The notes under the pieces: model-generated
Told to the model about the DNA's origin: nothing
The model's database searches: none
What the model saw: the letters and a program-made list of their open reading frames with translations, nothing else
Made by a program: the position numbers and the translations under genes
Assembly (NCBI RefSeq): GCF_001051995.2
Contig: NZ_CP014646.1
Coordinates: 1,922,001 to 1,986,000, forward strand
Length of the DNA stretch: 64,000 bases
Direction of reading: 5' to 3'
Source of the DNA: Thauera humireducens
GTDB lineage: Bacteria; Pseudomonadota; Gammaproteobacteria; Burkholderiales; Rhodocyclaceae
Part shown: in pieces, positions 7,098-17,100 of the stretch
Position numbering within the stretch: position 1 is the first letter of the stretch
Layout of the letters: every line of letters begins with the position of its first letter

Positions 7098-8945
7098 ATG
7101 TCCGTCATTCATCGCCTGTCCGACCTGCTGGTCAACCAGATCGCCGCCGGCGAGGTCGTCGAGCGTCCGGCCTCGGTACTCAAGGAAGTGCTGGAGAACG
7201 CGGTTGACGCCGGTTCGCGCGCCATCGAGGTGCAACTGGAGCAAGGCGGCGTGCGCCGCATCCGCGTCGCGGACGACGGCTGCGGCATCGAGCGCGACGA
7301 CCTCGCGCTGGCGCTCGAACGCCACGCGACGAGCAAGATCGCCACGCTCGACGACCTCGAGCACGTCGGCACGATGGGTTTCCGCGGCGAGGCGCTGGCC
7401 GCCATCGCGGCGGTCGCGCGCACCTCGATCACCAGCCGCGCCGCCGGCGCCAGCCACGCCTGGCGCATCGACGGCAGCGACCGCAGCCTGGCACCGGCGG
7501 CACTGGACCAGGGCACGGTGGTCGACGTCGCCGACCTGTACTACAACACCCCGGCGCGGCGCAAGTTCCTCAAGACCGAAGGCACGGAGTACGCCCACTG
7601 CGACGACATGTTCCGCCGCGTGGCGCTGGCCCGCCCCGACATCGGCCTGCAGCTCTCGCACAACGGCCGCGTCATCCACCGCCTGCCGCCAGGCAGCCCG
7701 GCGGCGCGGGTCGCGGCCCTGATGGGCGACGACTTCCTGCAGCATGCGCGCGAGGTCTCGGCCGAGGGCGGCGTGCTGCGCCTGACCGGCTTCGCCTCGC
7801 TGCCGGCCTACTCGCGCGCCAGCCGGGATGCGCAGTTCTTCTTCGTCAATGGCCGCTTCGTGCGCGACAAGCTGCTGACCCATGCGGTGCGCGAGGCCTA
7901 CGCCGACATCCTGCATGGCAGCCGCCATCCGGCCTACGTGCTGTTCCTCGAGCTCGATCCGGCCGGCGTGGATGTGAACGTGCATCCGGCCAAGATCGAG
8001 GTGCGCTTCCGCGAGTCGCGCGCCGTGCACCAGTTCGTCTATCACGCCCTCAAGCGCGTGCTGGCCGAATCGGGCGCCGGGCGCATCGAGGCCGAACCCG
8101 CCGCCGCCCAACCCGCGGCAGGCGCGGGCTTCGGCATCGCCGCCAACACCGCCCGCTACCCCCTTGCCGGCGGGCACCCGAACGCGATGTCGCCCACCCC
8201 TCCCGGCACGCGCACCTGGGCTGGCATGCCCCCGCAGCAGGGCCAGCTCGCCATGGACTCGGCCAGCCGCGCCTACCTGGACTTTGCCGCCGGCGCGCAG
8301 GCTCCGCTCACCGGCGCCGCCCCCCCGATGGCCGCTGCCCGGCCGCTACCCGATGGCGACGGGGCACCGCCGCTCGGCTTCGCCCTTGCGCAACTGCACG
8401 GCGTCTACATCCTGGCGCAGAACCGTGCGGGTCTCGTGCTGGTGGACATGCACGCCGCGCACGAGCGCATCCTGTACGAGAAGCTCAAGACCGTGCTCGA
8501 CGGCCGGCCTGCGGTGCAGCGCCTGCTGATCCCCGCGGTGTTTTCCGTCGGCCCCAAGGACATGGCGGCCGCAGAAGAATGTGCCGACGTGCTCGCCGGC
8601 ATGGGCTTCGACGTGAGCGCGGCGGGGCCGGAGGAACTGGCGGTGCGCAGCGTGCCGGCCCTGCTTGCCAGCGCGCCGGTGGCCGAGCTGATGCGCAAGC
8701 TGCTCGAGGAACTGCGCGAATTCCCGGCGTCCGACGTGGTCACCGCGCGCCGCAACGAACTGCTCGCCACCATGGCCTGCCATGGCGCCGTGCGCGCCAA
8801 CCGTCAGCTGACCCTTCCCGAAATGAACGCGCTGCTGCGCGACATGGAAGCCACCGAGCGCGCCGACCAGTGCAACCACGGCCGCCCGACCTGGACGCAG
8901 CTCACGATGGCCGACCTCGACCGCTTCTTCATGCGCGGCCAGTGA
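7098..8945 (+). CDS. mutL: DNA mismatch repair protein MutL
   Basis: 615 residues, normal for proteobacteria. It couples MutS mismatch recognition to MutH/UvrD or nicking activity. The N-terminal GHKL ATPase has motif I (EVLENAVDAG), motif II (DDGCGI) and motif III (TMGFRGEALAAI). The transducer domain follows (NGRFVRDKLLTHAV; DVNVHPAKIEVRF). A Pro/Ala-rich linker covers about 345-425 and the C-terminal dimerisation domain about 430-610. I do not see the DQHAxxER endonuclease motif; instead DMHAAHERILYE is present, which resembles it with M for Q. It is next to a divergent lipoprotein gene. In many proteobacteria miaA follows mutL directly; here they are about 3.6 kb apart. Confidence 0.97.
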   Translation: MSVIHRLSDLLVNQIAAGEVVERPASVLKEVLENAVDAGSRAIEVQLEQGGVRRIRVADDGCGIERDDLALALERHATSKIATLDDLEHVGTMGFRGEALAAIAAVARTSITSRAAGASHAWRIDGSDRSLAPAALDQGTVVDVADLYYNTPARRKFLKTEGTEYAHCDDMFRRVALARPDIGLQLSHNGRVIHRLPPGSPAARVAALMGDDFLQHAREVSAEGGVLRLTGFASLPAYSRASRDAQFFFVNGRFVRDKLLTHAVREAYADILHGSRHPAYVLFLELDPAGVDVNVHPAKIEVRFRESRAVHQFVYHALKRVLAESGAGRIEAEPAAAQPAAGAGFGIAANTARYPLAGGHPNAMSPTPPGTRTWAGMPPQQGQLAMDSASRAYLDFAAGAQAPLTGAAPPMAAARPLPDGDGAPPLGFALAQLHGVYILAQNRAGLVLVDMHAAHERILYEKLKTVLDGRPAVQRLLIPAVFSVGPKDMAAAEECADVLAGMGFDVSAAGPEELAVRSVPALLASAPVAELMRKLLEELREFPASDVVTARRNELLATMACHGAVRANRQLTLPEMNALLRDMEATERADQCNHGRPTWTQLTMADLDRFFMRGQ

Positions 8946-8964
8946 TCTCGCCGCGCAGCCCGGG

Positions 8965-9564
8965 TCAGAGCTTGTAGATCAAGGCCCCGAGCACAACCAG
9001 CCCCACCGTTGCCCAGCCGAGGCGGTCCACGTAGATGCGCAGCATGCCCTCCATGCGCGCGCCGCCCCAGGCCATCAGGCCGGCGACGAGAAAGAAGCGC
9101 GCGCCGCGCCCGACGAAGGACGCGAGGGTGAACGGCAGCAGCGCCATCGACGCCACACCGGCCGCAATCGTGAACACCTTGTAGGGGATCGGCGAGAAGC
9201 CGGCGATGAAGATCGCCCAGAAGCCCCAGGCGTCGAACCACGCCACCGCCTGTTCGTAGGCGCCCCAGTAGTTCGAGCCACGCAGCCAGGGCTCGATCGC
9301 GTCGAAGGCGAAATAGCCGATCAGGTAGCCGAACAGGCCGCCCGCCACCGAGGTCAGCGTCGTCAACAGCGCGAACCACCACGCCCGTCGCGGATTCGCC
9401 AGGCTCATCGGCGCCAGCATCACATCGGGTGGAATCGGAAAGAACGAGGACTCGGCGAAACTCATCCCGCCCAGAAACCAGGGCGCGCGCGGATGGCGCG
9501 ACCAGCGCATTGCGCGCTCGTACAGCGGAGAAAAGATCTTCACGTCAGGGGTTTCCTGCAACAT
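8965..9564 (-). CDS. YqaA-family inner membrane protein (DedA/VTT-like)
   Basis: 199 residues. Belongs to the small SNARE-associated/VTT superfamily around DedA, whose members act in membrane lipid homeostasis, some as lipid scramblases. The re-entrant loop is visible: SSFFPIPPDVMLAPM, and later AGFSPIPYKVFTIAAGV, the usual FxPxP pair. About four membrane segments follow. The open frame extends 63 codons upstream without family resemblance, so I use the ATG before LQETPDVKIF. It is convergent with mutL and divergent from the diguanylate cyclase. Substrate and physiological role are not determinable here. Confidence 0.82.
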   Translation of the reverse strand: MLQETPDVKIFSPLYERAMRWSRHPRAPWFLGGMSFAESSFFPIPPDVMLAPMSLANPRRAWWFALLTTLTSVAGGLFGYLIGYFAFDAIEPWLRGSNYWGAYEQAVAWFDAWGFWAIFIAGFSPIPYKVFTIAAGVASMALLPFTLASFVGRGARFFLVAGLMAWGGARMEGMLRIYVDRLGWATVGLVVLGALIYKL

Positions 9565-9733
9565 TCGAAATCGCGCCCCATCGGCGCGAGGGCGCAATGA
9601 TACCCGTGCAGCCCGGCCTGCGATGCATTCCCTGCCTACATGCGAAACGGGTTGCGCAATGCCTGCGTAGTGCCCAGAATCGAGCGTTCGAGCCAATCGC
9701 CCGCTTTTTCGGGGCACTGCCGCGCCAGCCGCC

Positions 9734-11470
9734 ATGCCGATCCGCCTCTTCAAGCCCTTTTCCCTACGACTTGTCCTGATCGTTCCCTACGTGGTGCTCG
9801 TCATCGGCCTGGCGATCGCCATCGGCATGCTGTCCTACTCGGCGGGCAGCCAGGCCGTCGCGACGGTATCCTCACACCTGCTGCTGGAGACCGTCGGGCG
9901 CATCGCGCAGGCGGTCGACCGCCACATCGTCGGCTCGAGCGCCGTCCTCGAAACGGCCTTCCCGACCGGCGTGCCGGCCCCCCCGTCCCTCGAATCCGAC
10001 TTCCATGAGATCCGCAGCCGGTTCTGGGTCGCCACCACGCTGCACACCGACCCGAACAACTACGTCTATTTCGGCAACGAGGCCGGCCAGGGTCTCGGAC
10101 TGTTCAGGCACACCGCCGACGAGGTCGAGTTGCGCATGAAGCTGCGACCGGACGAGCACCGGGCGATCTACACCTTCACCGGCATCGACGGCCCGCTGCA
10201 GTTCCAGCGTCGCGAGGCCAATCTGTTCGACCCGCGCACGCGCCCCTGGTACGCCGACGGCAAGCGCAACAACGGCCACACCTGGACCTCGGTCTACATC
10301 GACTTCGGCACCCGCCAGCTCGTGGCCACGCGCGCGCGCCAGGTCCACACGGCCGCAGGCACCTTCGATGGCGTCGTCGCCACCGACGTCTCGCTGAAGG
10401 CCCTCAACGACTTCGTCGGACGCCTGAAGGTGTCCCCGAATGGCGTCGCCTTCATCATCGAACCGGACGGCAACCTCATCGCCTCGTCGGCCAGCCGCAA
10501 CGTCGTCACCCTGCCCGACGGCAGCAGCGGTCGCCTCAACGCCGGCCGCAGCGACCATGCCCTGCTAAAGGCCGCCTACGACACCGTGCAGGGGCGCATC
10601 GCCGCCCGCGACGACAAGGATCTGCCGCGGGTCTTCGACTTCCATGCGGCCGACGGCAGCCTCGTGCACGCGGCGTTCGACCGCATCCGCGACGAGGCCG
10701 GGCTCGACTGGGTCATGGTGGTCGCGATGCCCGCCAGCGACTTCCTCGGCGGCGTGCGCGAGAACGTCAGCCGCACCATCGTCCTTGCGACGCTGGCCGT
10801 GCTGTTCGCGATCTTCATCGGGCTCAGCATCCTGAGCTGGGTGTCGGACGACCTGCGCCGCCTGTCCGAGGCCGCCCGGCGCGTGGGCGACGGCGAACTC
10901 GACGCACCGGTCGGCATCGAGCGTCGCGACGAGATCGGCGCACTGGCCCGCAGCTTCGAGACCATGCAGAACCGGCTGCGCACCGACCGCCTGACCGGAC
11001 TTGCCAACCGCGAGGCATTCATGGACCAGTTGCGCCGCCGCCTCGAGGCCGCACGCACGGATCGCCGCAAACACGGCCTGGGCGTGCTGTTTATCGACCT
11101 CAACGGCTTCAAGGCAATCAACGACACCTACGGCCACGACGCGGGCGACCGCGCCTTGCAGGAGATCGGCCGGCGCCTATCGGGCCAGGTGCGTGAAAAC
11201 GATCTCGTCGCCCGCTACGCCGGGGACGAGTTCGTCATCCTCCTCGACCCGGTGGACGATCGCAGCGACCTGATGACCGTACGCGGCCATATCGAGCAAA
11301 GCCTGCGCGCGCCCCTGGAATCGATCGGCAGTCCCCAAAGTCCGGTGACGAGCGGCGGCGCGGTAGGCGCAGCCCTGTTCCCCGAGGACGGCGACGACGC
11401 CGAGGGCCTGCTGAAGAACGCCGACCGCGCCATGTATGCGGACAAACATCATGGCAGCGGACAAGCTTGA
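9734..11470 (+). CDS. Membrane diguanylate cyclase with Cache sensor, HAMP and AGDEF domain
   Basis: 578 residues. Predicted to make cyclic di-GMP in response to a periplasmic signal. Order: membrane segment about 12-34; periplasmic double-Cache sensor about 40-340 (signature RPWYADGKRN); second membrane segment about 350-372; HAMP about 372-425; GGDEF domain about 425-575. The active-site loop reads AGDEF (496-500) instead of GGDEF; AGDEF is a known active variant. The inhibitory I-site RxxD (REND, 487-490) is exactly five residues before it, so product feedback inhibition is expected. FIDLNGFKAINDTYGH gives the metal and substrate-binding motif. The ATG is followed at once by the membrane anchor. 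It is monocistronic. Confidence 0.9.
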   Translation: MPIRLFKPFSLRLVLIVPYVVLVIGLAIAIGMLSYSAGSQAVATVSSHLLLETVGRIAQAVDRHIVGSSAVLETAFPTGVPAPPSLESDFHEIRSRFWVATTLHTDPNNYVYFGNEAGQGLGLFRHTADEVELRMKLRPDEHRAIYTFTGIDGPLQFQRREANLFDPRTRPWYADGKRNNGHTWTSVYIDFGTRQLVATRARQVHTAAGTFDGVVATDVSLKALNDFVGRLKVSPNGVAFIIEPDGNLIASSASRNVVTLPDGSSGRLNAGRSDHALLKAAYDTVQGRIAARDDKDLPRVFDFHAADGSLVHAAFDRIRDEAGLDWVMVVAMPASDFLGGVRENVSRTIVLATLAVLFAIFIGLSILSWVSDDLRRLSEAARRVGDGELDAPVGIERRDEIGALARSFETMQNRLRTDRLTGLANREAFMDQLRRRLEAARTDRRKHGLGVLFIDLNGFKAINDTYGHDAGDRALQEIGRRLSGQVRENDLVARYAGDEFVILLDPVDDRSDLMTVRGHIEQSLRAPLESIGSPQSPVTSGGAVGAALFPEDGDDAEGLLKNADRAMYADKHHGSGQA

Positions 11471-11530
11471 CGACCATACGCACCCTGGTTTGCTGCACGC
11501 CCGACAGTGCTCATGCGTCGGATGGACGGC

Positions 11531-12403
11531 TCACGGCACCTTGCGGATTCGCACGAACACCGGAAAGCGTGGCAATCCGCCGCCGGTGAGTTCGCGGTAG
11601 CGATAGGTCACCTCACTGCCGAACGGGGGCGGAGCACGCCGGTCCGCATCGCTCAGGCCGGAGCCGATACGAAAGCGCCGGCCGTCCGGCGTCTCCACCT
11701 CGAGCGCGCCCACCATGCCTGCGTACTTGCCGCGCCCGGGCAGATGCCCGACGACGCGGGCTTCTGCATCGAGGAAGGGTGTCAGCTTGAGCAAGGCCTC
11801 GCTGCGACCGTTCTCCCAGGGCGCATCGGCACGGTGCAGCATCAGCCCTTCGCCACCTGCCGCAAGGACCGCGTCGAGCGTTGCCGCGAGCGCGGCGGCA
11901 TCGACCACGCGGAACTGCGGCACGACCTGCAGCCACGGCAGCCCGGCGCGCTCGACGATGCCGCGCAGGCGTGTCAGGCGTTCGTCGAAGCTCCCCGCGG
12001 CGCCCGGGGTATCGAACACCATGTAGCGCACCGAACGCCAGCCCGTCTCGTCCACCGCCTCGCGCCGCACGAGCCCCGACACGGCCTCGAAGCGTCCGCG
12101 CCCCAGCCACAGCTCGCCATCGAGCGGTACGTCAGGCAGGGCCGCGATGAACCAGCCCGGCGCCGGAATCGGCCGACCGCTGCGAAAACGCAGGCGCTGC
12201 CCGTCCCAGCAGGCGCGCACGCCGTCGAGCTTCTCACTGACCCAGTAAGCGGCCGGATCGAGCCCTTCGCGCCAGCGACCGGCGAGCATCGCAGCGGGCG
12301 GAACATCCTCGCTGGCGATGCCGCGACGCAGGGACAGGAGCCCTGCGCACAGGATGGCGCGCAACATGCGGCGACGCGCGGGAAAGCGTTGAAGGCGCTT
12401 CAT
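11531..12403 (-). CDS. Exported ATP-dependent DNA ligase, LigE type
   Basis: 290 residues. Minimal ATP-dependent ligase of the Lig E group found in proteobacteria. Residues 13-31 form a hydrophobic leader, so export to the periplasm is predicted, as reported for this group. The adenylation lysine is K58 in SEKLDGVRACWDG (KxDG). Other nucleotidyltransferase motifs: PLDGELWLGRGRF, VFDTPG, GGEGLMLHR and the motif V lysines in ALLKLTPF. A short OB-fold follows (VVGHLPGRGKYAGMVGALEV). There is no N-terminal DNA-binding domain. It joins nicks in DNA, possibly during DNA uptake. It is convergent with the diguanylate cyclase. Confidence 0.87.
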   Translation of the reverse strand: MKRLQRFPARRRMLRAILCAGLLSLRRGIASEDVPPAAMLAGRWREGLDPAAYWVSEKLDGVRACWDGQRLRFRSGRPIPAPGWFIAALPDVPLDGELWLGRGRFEAVSGLVRREAVDETGWRSVRYMVFDTPGAAGSFDERLTRLRGIVERAGLPWLQVVPQFRVVDAAALAATLDAVLAAGGEGLMLHRADAPWENGRSEALLKLTPFLDAEARVVGHLPGRGKYAGMVGALEVETPDGRRFRIGSGLSDADRRAPPPFGSEVTYRYRELTGGGLPRFPVFVRIRKVP

Positions 12404-12537
12404 TCAGGGCGTGTGCGGTGGCAACAGAGCGCGCATGGTAATCCATTTTGCATATCCGCATAGACTTCTGTGGCAGATCCGCCTGCCCGCCCCCGCCCCT
12501 TTCTGCACTGGAAAGCGGATAATCCGCGGCGCCTGCA

Positions 12538-13515
12538 ATGAACACCCGAGCCGTGACCGACACCCTGCCCTCCCTGCCTCCCGCCCTGCTGCTGATGGGC
12601 CCCACCGCCAGCGGCAAGACCGCGTGCGCGCTGGCACTTGCCCGGGCGCTGCCGATCGAGATCATCAGCGTCGACTCCGCGCTCGTGTATCGCGACATGG
12701 ACATCGGCACGGCCAAACCGAGCGCCGAGGAACGGGCGAGCTGCCCGCACCACCTGATCGACATCGTGTCGCCGGAAGAGGCCTACTCGGCGGCACGCTT
12801 TCGTGCCGATGCATCACGCCTGATGGCCGAGATCACCGCCCGCGGCCACATTCCGCTGCTGGCCGGCGGCACCATGCTGTACTTCAAGGCGCTGCGCGAC
12901 GGGTTGTCGGACCTGCCGCCCGCCGACGCCGAGTTGCGTCGCGCCATCGACGAGGACGCCGCCGCGCGCGGCTGGCCGGCGCTGCACGCCGAACTCGCCC
13001 GGCTCGACCCCGACGCCGCCGCACGGCTCGAGCCCGCCGACGCCCAGCGCATCCAGCGCGCGCTCGAAATCGTGCGCCTCACCGGCCGGCCCCTGGCCGA
13101 GAGCTACGCCCGCAAGGAAGACGACGCACTGCCCTGCCGCCTGCTGCCGATCGCGATTGCGCCCGCCGATCGCGGCGTACTGCATGCGCGTATCGCCGAA
13201 CGCTTCGACGCCATGCTGCACGCCGGCTTCATCGACGAAGTCCGCCAGTTGCGCCGCAACTACCACCTGACACCGGACATGCCCCCAATGCGCTGTGTCG
13301 GCTACCGTCAGGCCTGGGAATACCTCGACGGCGACATCGGCTACGACGAACTGCGCTTCAAGGGCATTGCCGCCACGCGCCAGCTCGCCAAGCGCCAGCT
13401 CACCTGGCAACGGCAGTTCCGCGAGACCTGGCCGGGCTTCGTCGAACTCGACTGCCTGCGCCCCGATCTCGCCGACGCGGTCGGTCGCGCAGCGCTCAGC
13501 GTGCTGGGCCGATAG
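12538..13515 (+). CDS. miaA: tRNA dimethylallyltransferase
   Basis: 325 residues. Adds a dimethylallyl group to N6 of A37 in tRNAs reading codons starting with U. The P-loop is GPTASGKT at 21-28. [16 protein letters not shown] carries the general base and substrate loop. The C-terminal part [15 protein letters not shown] is characteristic. The ATG at 12538 lies 10 bases after a GATAATCC hexamer-like stretch (12518-12523), a possible -10 that would leave almost no leader. It is followed 40 bases later by a DUF1415 gene. hfq, which often follows miaA, is absent. Confidence 0.96.
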   Translation: MNTRAVTDTLPSLPPALLLMGPTASGKTACALALARALPIEIISVDSALVYRDMDIGTAKPSAEERASCPHHLIDIVSPEEAYSAARFRADASRLMAEITARGHIPLLAGGTMLYFKALRDGLSDLPPADAELRRAIDEDAAARGWPALHAELARLDPDAAARLEPADAQRIQRALEIVRLTGRPLAESYARKEDDALPCRLLPIAIAPADRGVLHARIAERFDAMLHAGFIDEVRQLRRNYHLTPDMPPMRCVGYRQAWEYLDGDIGYDELRFKGIAATRQLAKRQLTWQRQFRETWPGFVELDCLRPDLADAVGRAALSVLGR

Positions 13516-13555
13516 GCGCCCGCCCCTCTACACATCACCGCAAGGAATCACGCAC

Positions 13556-14101
13556 ATGGACCAGCAGATCATCGACGACATCAACCAGTGGCTGGACGAA
13601 GTCGTCATCGGCCTCAACCTCTGTCCCTTCGCCGCCAAGCCGCGGCGCGAGAAGCGGGTGCGCATCGCCATCAGCCATGCGACCGACGAGGAAACGCTGC
13701 TCAACGACCTGCAGGCCGAACTCGAGCGGCTGTCCGACACGCCGGTCGATGAGCTGGAAACGACCCTGCTGGCGATCCCCGACATGCTCGAGAACTTCGA
13801 GGACTACAACGACTTCCTCGACGCGGTCGACCTGTGGGTGGAGCAGTTCGGCTGGGAAGGCGAGCTGCAGGTCGCCAGCTTCCATCCGCAGTACCAGTTC
13901 GCCGACACCGAGGCCGACGAGCCGGGCAACCTGACCAACCGCTCACCGTGGCCGCTGCTGCACATCATCCGCGAGGAGAGCCTCGAACAGGCGATCGAAC
14001 ACTACCCGGACGTCGAGGGCATCCCCGAGCGCAACATCAAGCGCATGGAGGCGCTGACCGGGGATGAGAAGCGCAAGCTCTTCCCCTACCTGTTCGGCTG
14101 A
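13556..14101 (+). CDS. DUF1415 family protein
   Basis: 181 residues. Soluble protein of unknown function, recognised as DUF1415 by NQWLDEVVIGLNLCPFAAKPR near the N-terminus and ASFHPQYQFADTEADEPGNL followed by RSPWPLLHIIREES in the second half. Conserved Cys, His and acidic residues suggest an enzyme or metal-binding protein, but nothing specific is known to me. The start is the ATG at 13556, with AAGGA eight bases upstream. The longer open frame back to 13295 is a shadow of miaA. It probably shares a transcript with miaA and converges on the efflux permease, leaving 17 bases between stops. Confidence 0.82.
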   Translation: MDQQIIDDINQWLDEVVIGLNLCPFAAKPRREKRVRIAISHATDEETLLNDLQAELERLSDTPVDELETTLLAIPDMLENFEDYNDFLDAVDLWVEQFGWEGELQVASFHPQYQFADTEADEPGNLTNRSPWPLLHIIREESLEQAIEHYPDVEGIPERNIKRMEALTGDEKRKLFPYLFG

Positions 14102-14118
14102 ATCGGGGGCCGGCGCGT

Positions 14119-17100
14119 TCAGGCGCTCGCGCCCTCCGCCTTCACCGCCGGCTCGACCGCCTCGCGCTCCCGGCGGGCCAGCAACGAATACACCGTCGGC
14201 ACCACGAACAGCGTGAAGAAGGTCCCGAGCAGCAGGCCGCCCACGATCACCCAGCCGATCTGCTGCCGGCTCTCGGCGCCCGCGCCGGTGGCCAGCGCCA
14301 GCGGCACCGAGCCCAGCACCATGGCGCCGGTCGTCATCAGGATCGGCCGCAGGCGCAGCACCGAAGCCTCGATCACCGCCTCCAGCAGCTCGCGCCCCTG
14401 CTCGCGCAGCTGGTTGGCGAACTCCACGATCAGGATGCCGTGCTTGGTGATCAGGCCGACCAGCGTCACCAGGCCGATCTGGCTGTAGACGTTGAGGGTG
14501 CCACCGGTCAGCCACAGGGCACCGAGCGCGCCGGTCATCGACAGCGGCACCGTCAGCATGATGATGAAGGGGTCGCGGAAGCTCTCGAACTGCGCTGCCA
14601 GCACCAGGTAGATGAAGGCCAGCGCCAGCACGAACACCAGCACCAGGCTTGCCGAGCTGGTACGGAACTCGCGCGACTGGCCGTCGTAGTCGGTCGCGTA
14701 GCCTGGGGGCAGGATGCGCGCCGCGGTCTGGTCCATCCACTGCAGGGCTTCGCCCAGCGCGAAGTTGGGCGCGAGGTTGGCCGAGATGGTCACGGAGCGG
14801 CGCTGGCCGAAGTGGTTCAGCTCGCGCGGCGCCACCGCCTCGCTCACCTTCACCACGTTGGCCAGCGGCACCATCTCGCCGTTGCGGGCGCGCACGAAAA
14901 TGTCGCGGATGTCGCGCGGATCGGCCCGGCTGGCGGCGGCGACCTGCACGATCACGTCGTACTGCTCGGCGTCCTGCTTGTAGCGCGTGACCTGGCGGCC
15001 GCCGAGCATGGTCTCGAGCGTGCGGCCGATGACATCGACCGGCACGCCGAGGTCGGCCGCGCGGTCGCGATCGACCTCGACGGAGAGTTCCGGCAGGGTC
15101 AGCTTGAGGTCGGTGTCGGGCGAGATGAAGCCCGGGTTGTTGCGCATTTCCTCGAGGATCATCTCGGTGTAGCGCGCCAGTTCGTCGTAGGACTCCGAGG
15201 TCGACACCACGAAGCTCAATGGCCGCGAGCGCGGACTCTGACCGAAGGCGGCCGGCATCACCGGGAAGGCGTTGACGCCCGGAATCGCCCTCAGCTTCGG
15301 CCCGAGCTCGCCCGCGATCTGCGCCGCGCCGCGCTCGCGCTCTGCCCAATCGGTGAAGCCGACGAAGGAGATCCCCTGCGACACCGTCGGGTTGCCGGCG
15401 ATGACCAGATACCGGTCCACCTCGGGCAGGCTGGCATAGACTTCCTCGATCTCGCGCGCATAGCGCCCCATGTAGTCGATGGTTGCCCCTTCCGGGCCGC
15501 TGAAGATGCCGATCACGCGGCCGCGGTCCTCCTGCGGCGCAAGTTCGGTCTTCAACTGCCCCATCAGCAGCACCGACGACCCGGCTACGAGCGCGAACAC
15601 CAGCATCACCAGCCAGCGTGCCTTGAGCGATGCGGCCAGCACGCCGCGGTAGCCCTCGGTCATCCAGTCCAGGAAGCGCTCGATGCCGTTGTAGATCGGG
15701 CCGTGCCTGGGCTCGTGGCGCAGCAGCTTCGAGCACATCATCGGCGACAGCGTCAGCGCCACGAAGCCGGACACGATCACCGCGCCGGCCAGCGTCAGCG
15801 CGAACTCGGTAAACAGCTTGCCGGTGCGTCCGGTCATGAAGGCCACCGGCGCATACACCGCAGCCAGCGTGATCGTCATCGCCACCACCGCAAAGCCGAT
15901 CTCCTTCGCCCCCTTGAAGGCCGCGGCCACCGGCTCCATGCCCTCCTCGATGTGGCGGTAGATGTTCTCCAGCACCACGATCGCGTCATCCACCACCAGG
16001 CCGATCGCCAGCACCAGCGCCAGCAGCGTCAGCGTGTTGATCGAGAAGCCGAACGCGAACATCAGCGTGAACGCGCCCACCAGCGACACCGGGATCGTCA
16101 CCAGCGGCACCAGCATCGCCCGCCAGTTGCGCAGGAAGAACAGGCACACGCCCGCCACCAGCAGCACCGCCTCCCAGATCGTGGCGAACACCGCGTCGAT
16201 GGAGCGCTCGATGAACACCGTGGAGTCGTTGGCGATGGTCATCGACATGCCCTCGGGCAACTCGCTCTCGAGCCGCGGCAACATCTCGTCGAGCCCGCGC
16301 TTGAGGTCCAGCGGGTTCGCGGTTGCCTGCTTGATGAGACCGATCGAGATGGAGGGCCTGCCCATGAAGCGCACCGACGTGCGCTCGTTCTCGGGCGCCA
16401 CCTCGACGCGGCCGATGTCGCGGATGCGCACCGGATAGTCGGCGGCGTTGGCCGGCTGGCGCACCACCACGGCCTCGAATTCGTCCACCTGGGCCAGATC
16501 GGTGCGTGCCACCACCGCGAATTCGCGCTGACTGCTTTCGATGCGGCCAGCGGGCAGCTCGACGTTCTGTCCGCGGATCGCGTTCTCGATCTCCTGCACG
16601 GTAAGGCCGAAAGCCGCCAAGCGGTCGCGGTCGAGCCAGATCCGCATCGAATAGCGACGCTCGCCGAACACCCGCGCATCGGCCGCGCCTGGCAGGGTCT
16701 GCAGCCTGGGCTTGATGATGCGGCTGGCGAAATCGCTCATCTCCAGTGGCGAATGGCGGTCGGACGAGAAGGCGACCCAGATGATCGGGTTGGCGTCGGC
16801 CTCGACCTTGGCGATCACCGGTTCGTCCACGTCATCCGGCAGCCGGCGCCGCACGCGCGACACCCGATCGCGCACGTCGGCCGCGGCACTGTCGGCGTCG
16901 CGCTCGACCCGGAAGCGGATGGTGATCTGGCTGCGCTCGGAGCGGCTGATCGAGGACAGCACGTCCACGCCCTCGATGCCAGCCAGCGAATCCTCCAGCG
17001 GCTTCGTCACCTGCGACTCGATGATCTCGGCGCTGGCGCCGGTGTAGGTGGTATCGACGGTCACCACCGGCTCGTCGATGTTGGGATACTCGCGCACCGT

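Noticed and set aside
6996..8177. Extension of the lipoprotein frame back through mutL
   Set aside because: This part is antisense to mutL. The lipoprotein signal peptide begins at 6986-6995, which sets the real start.
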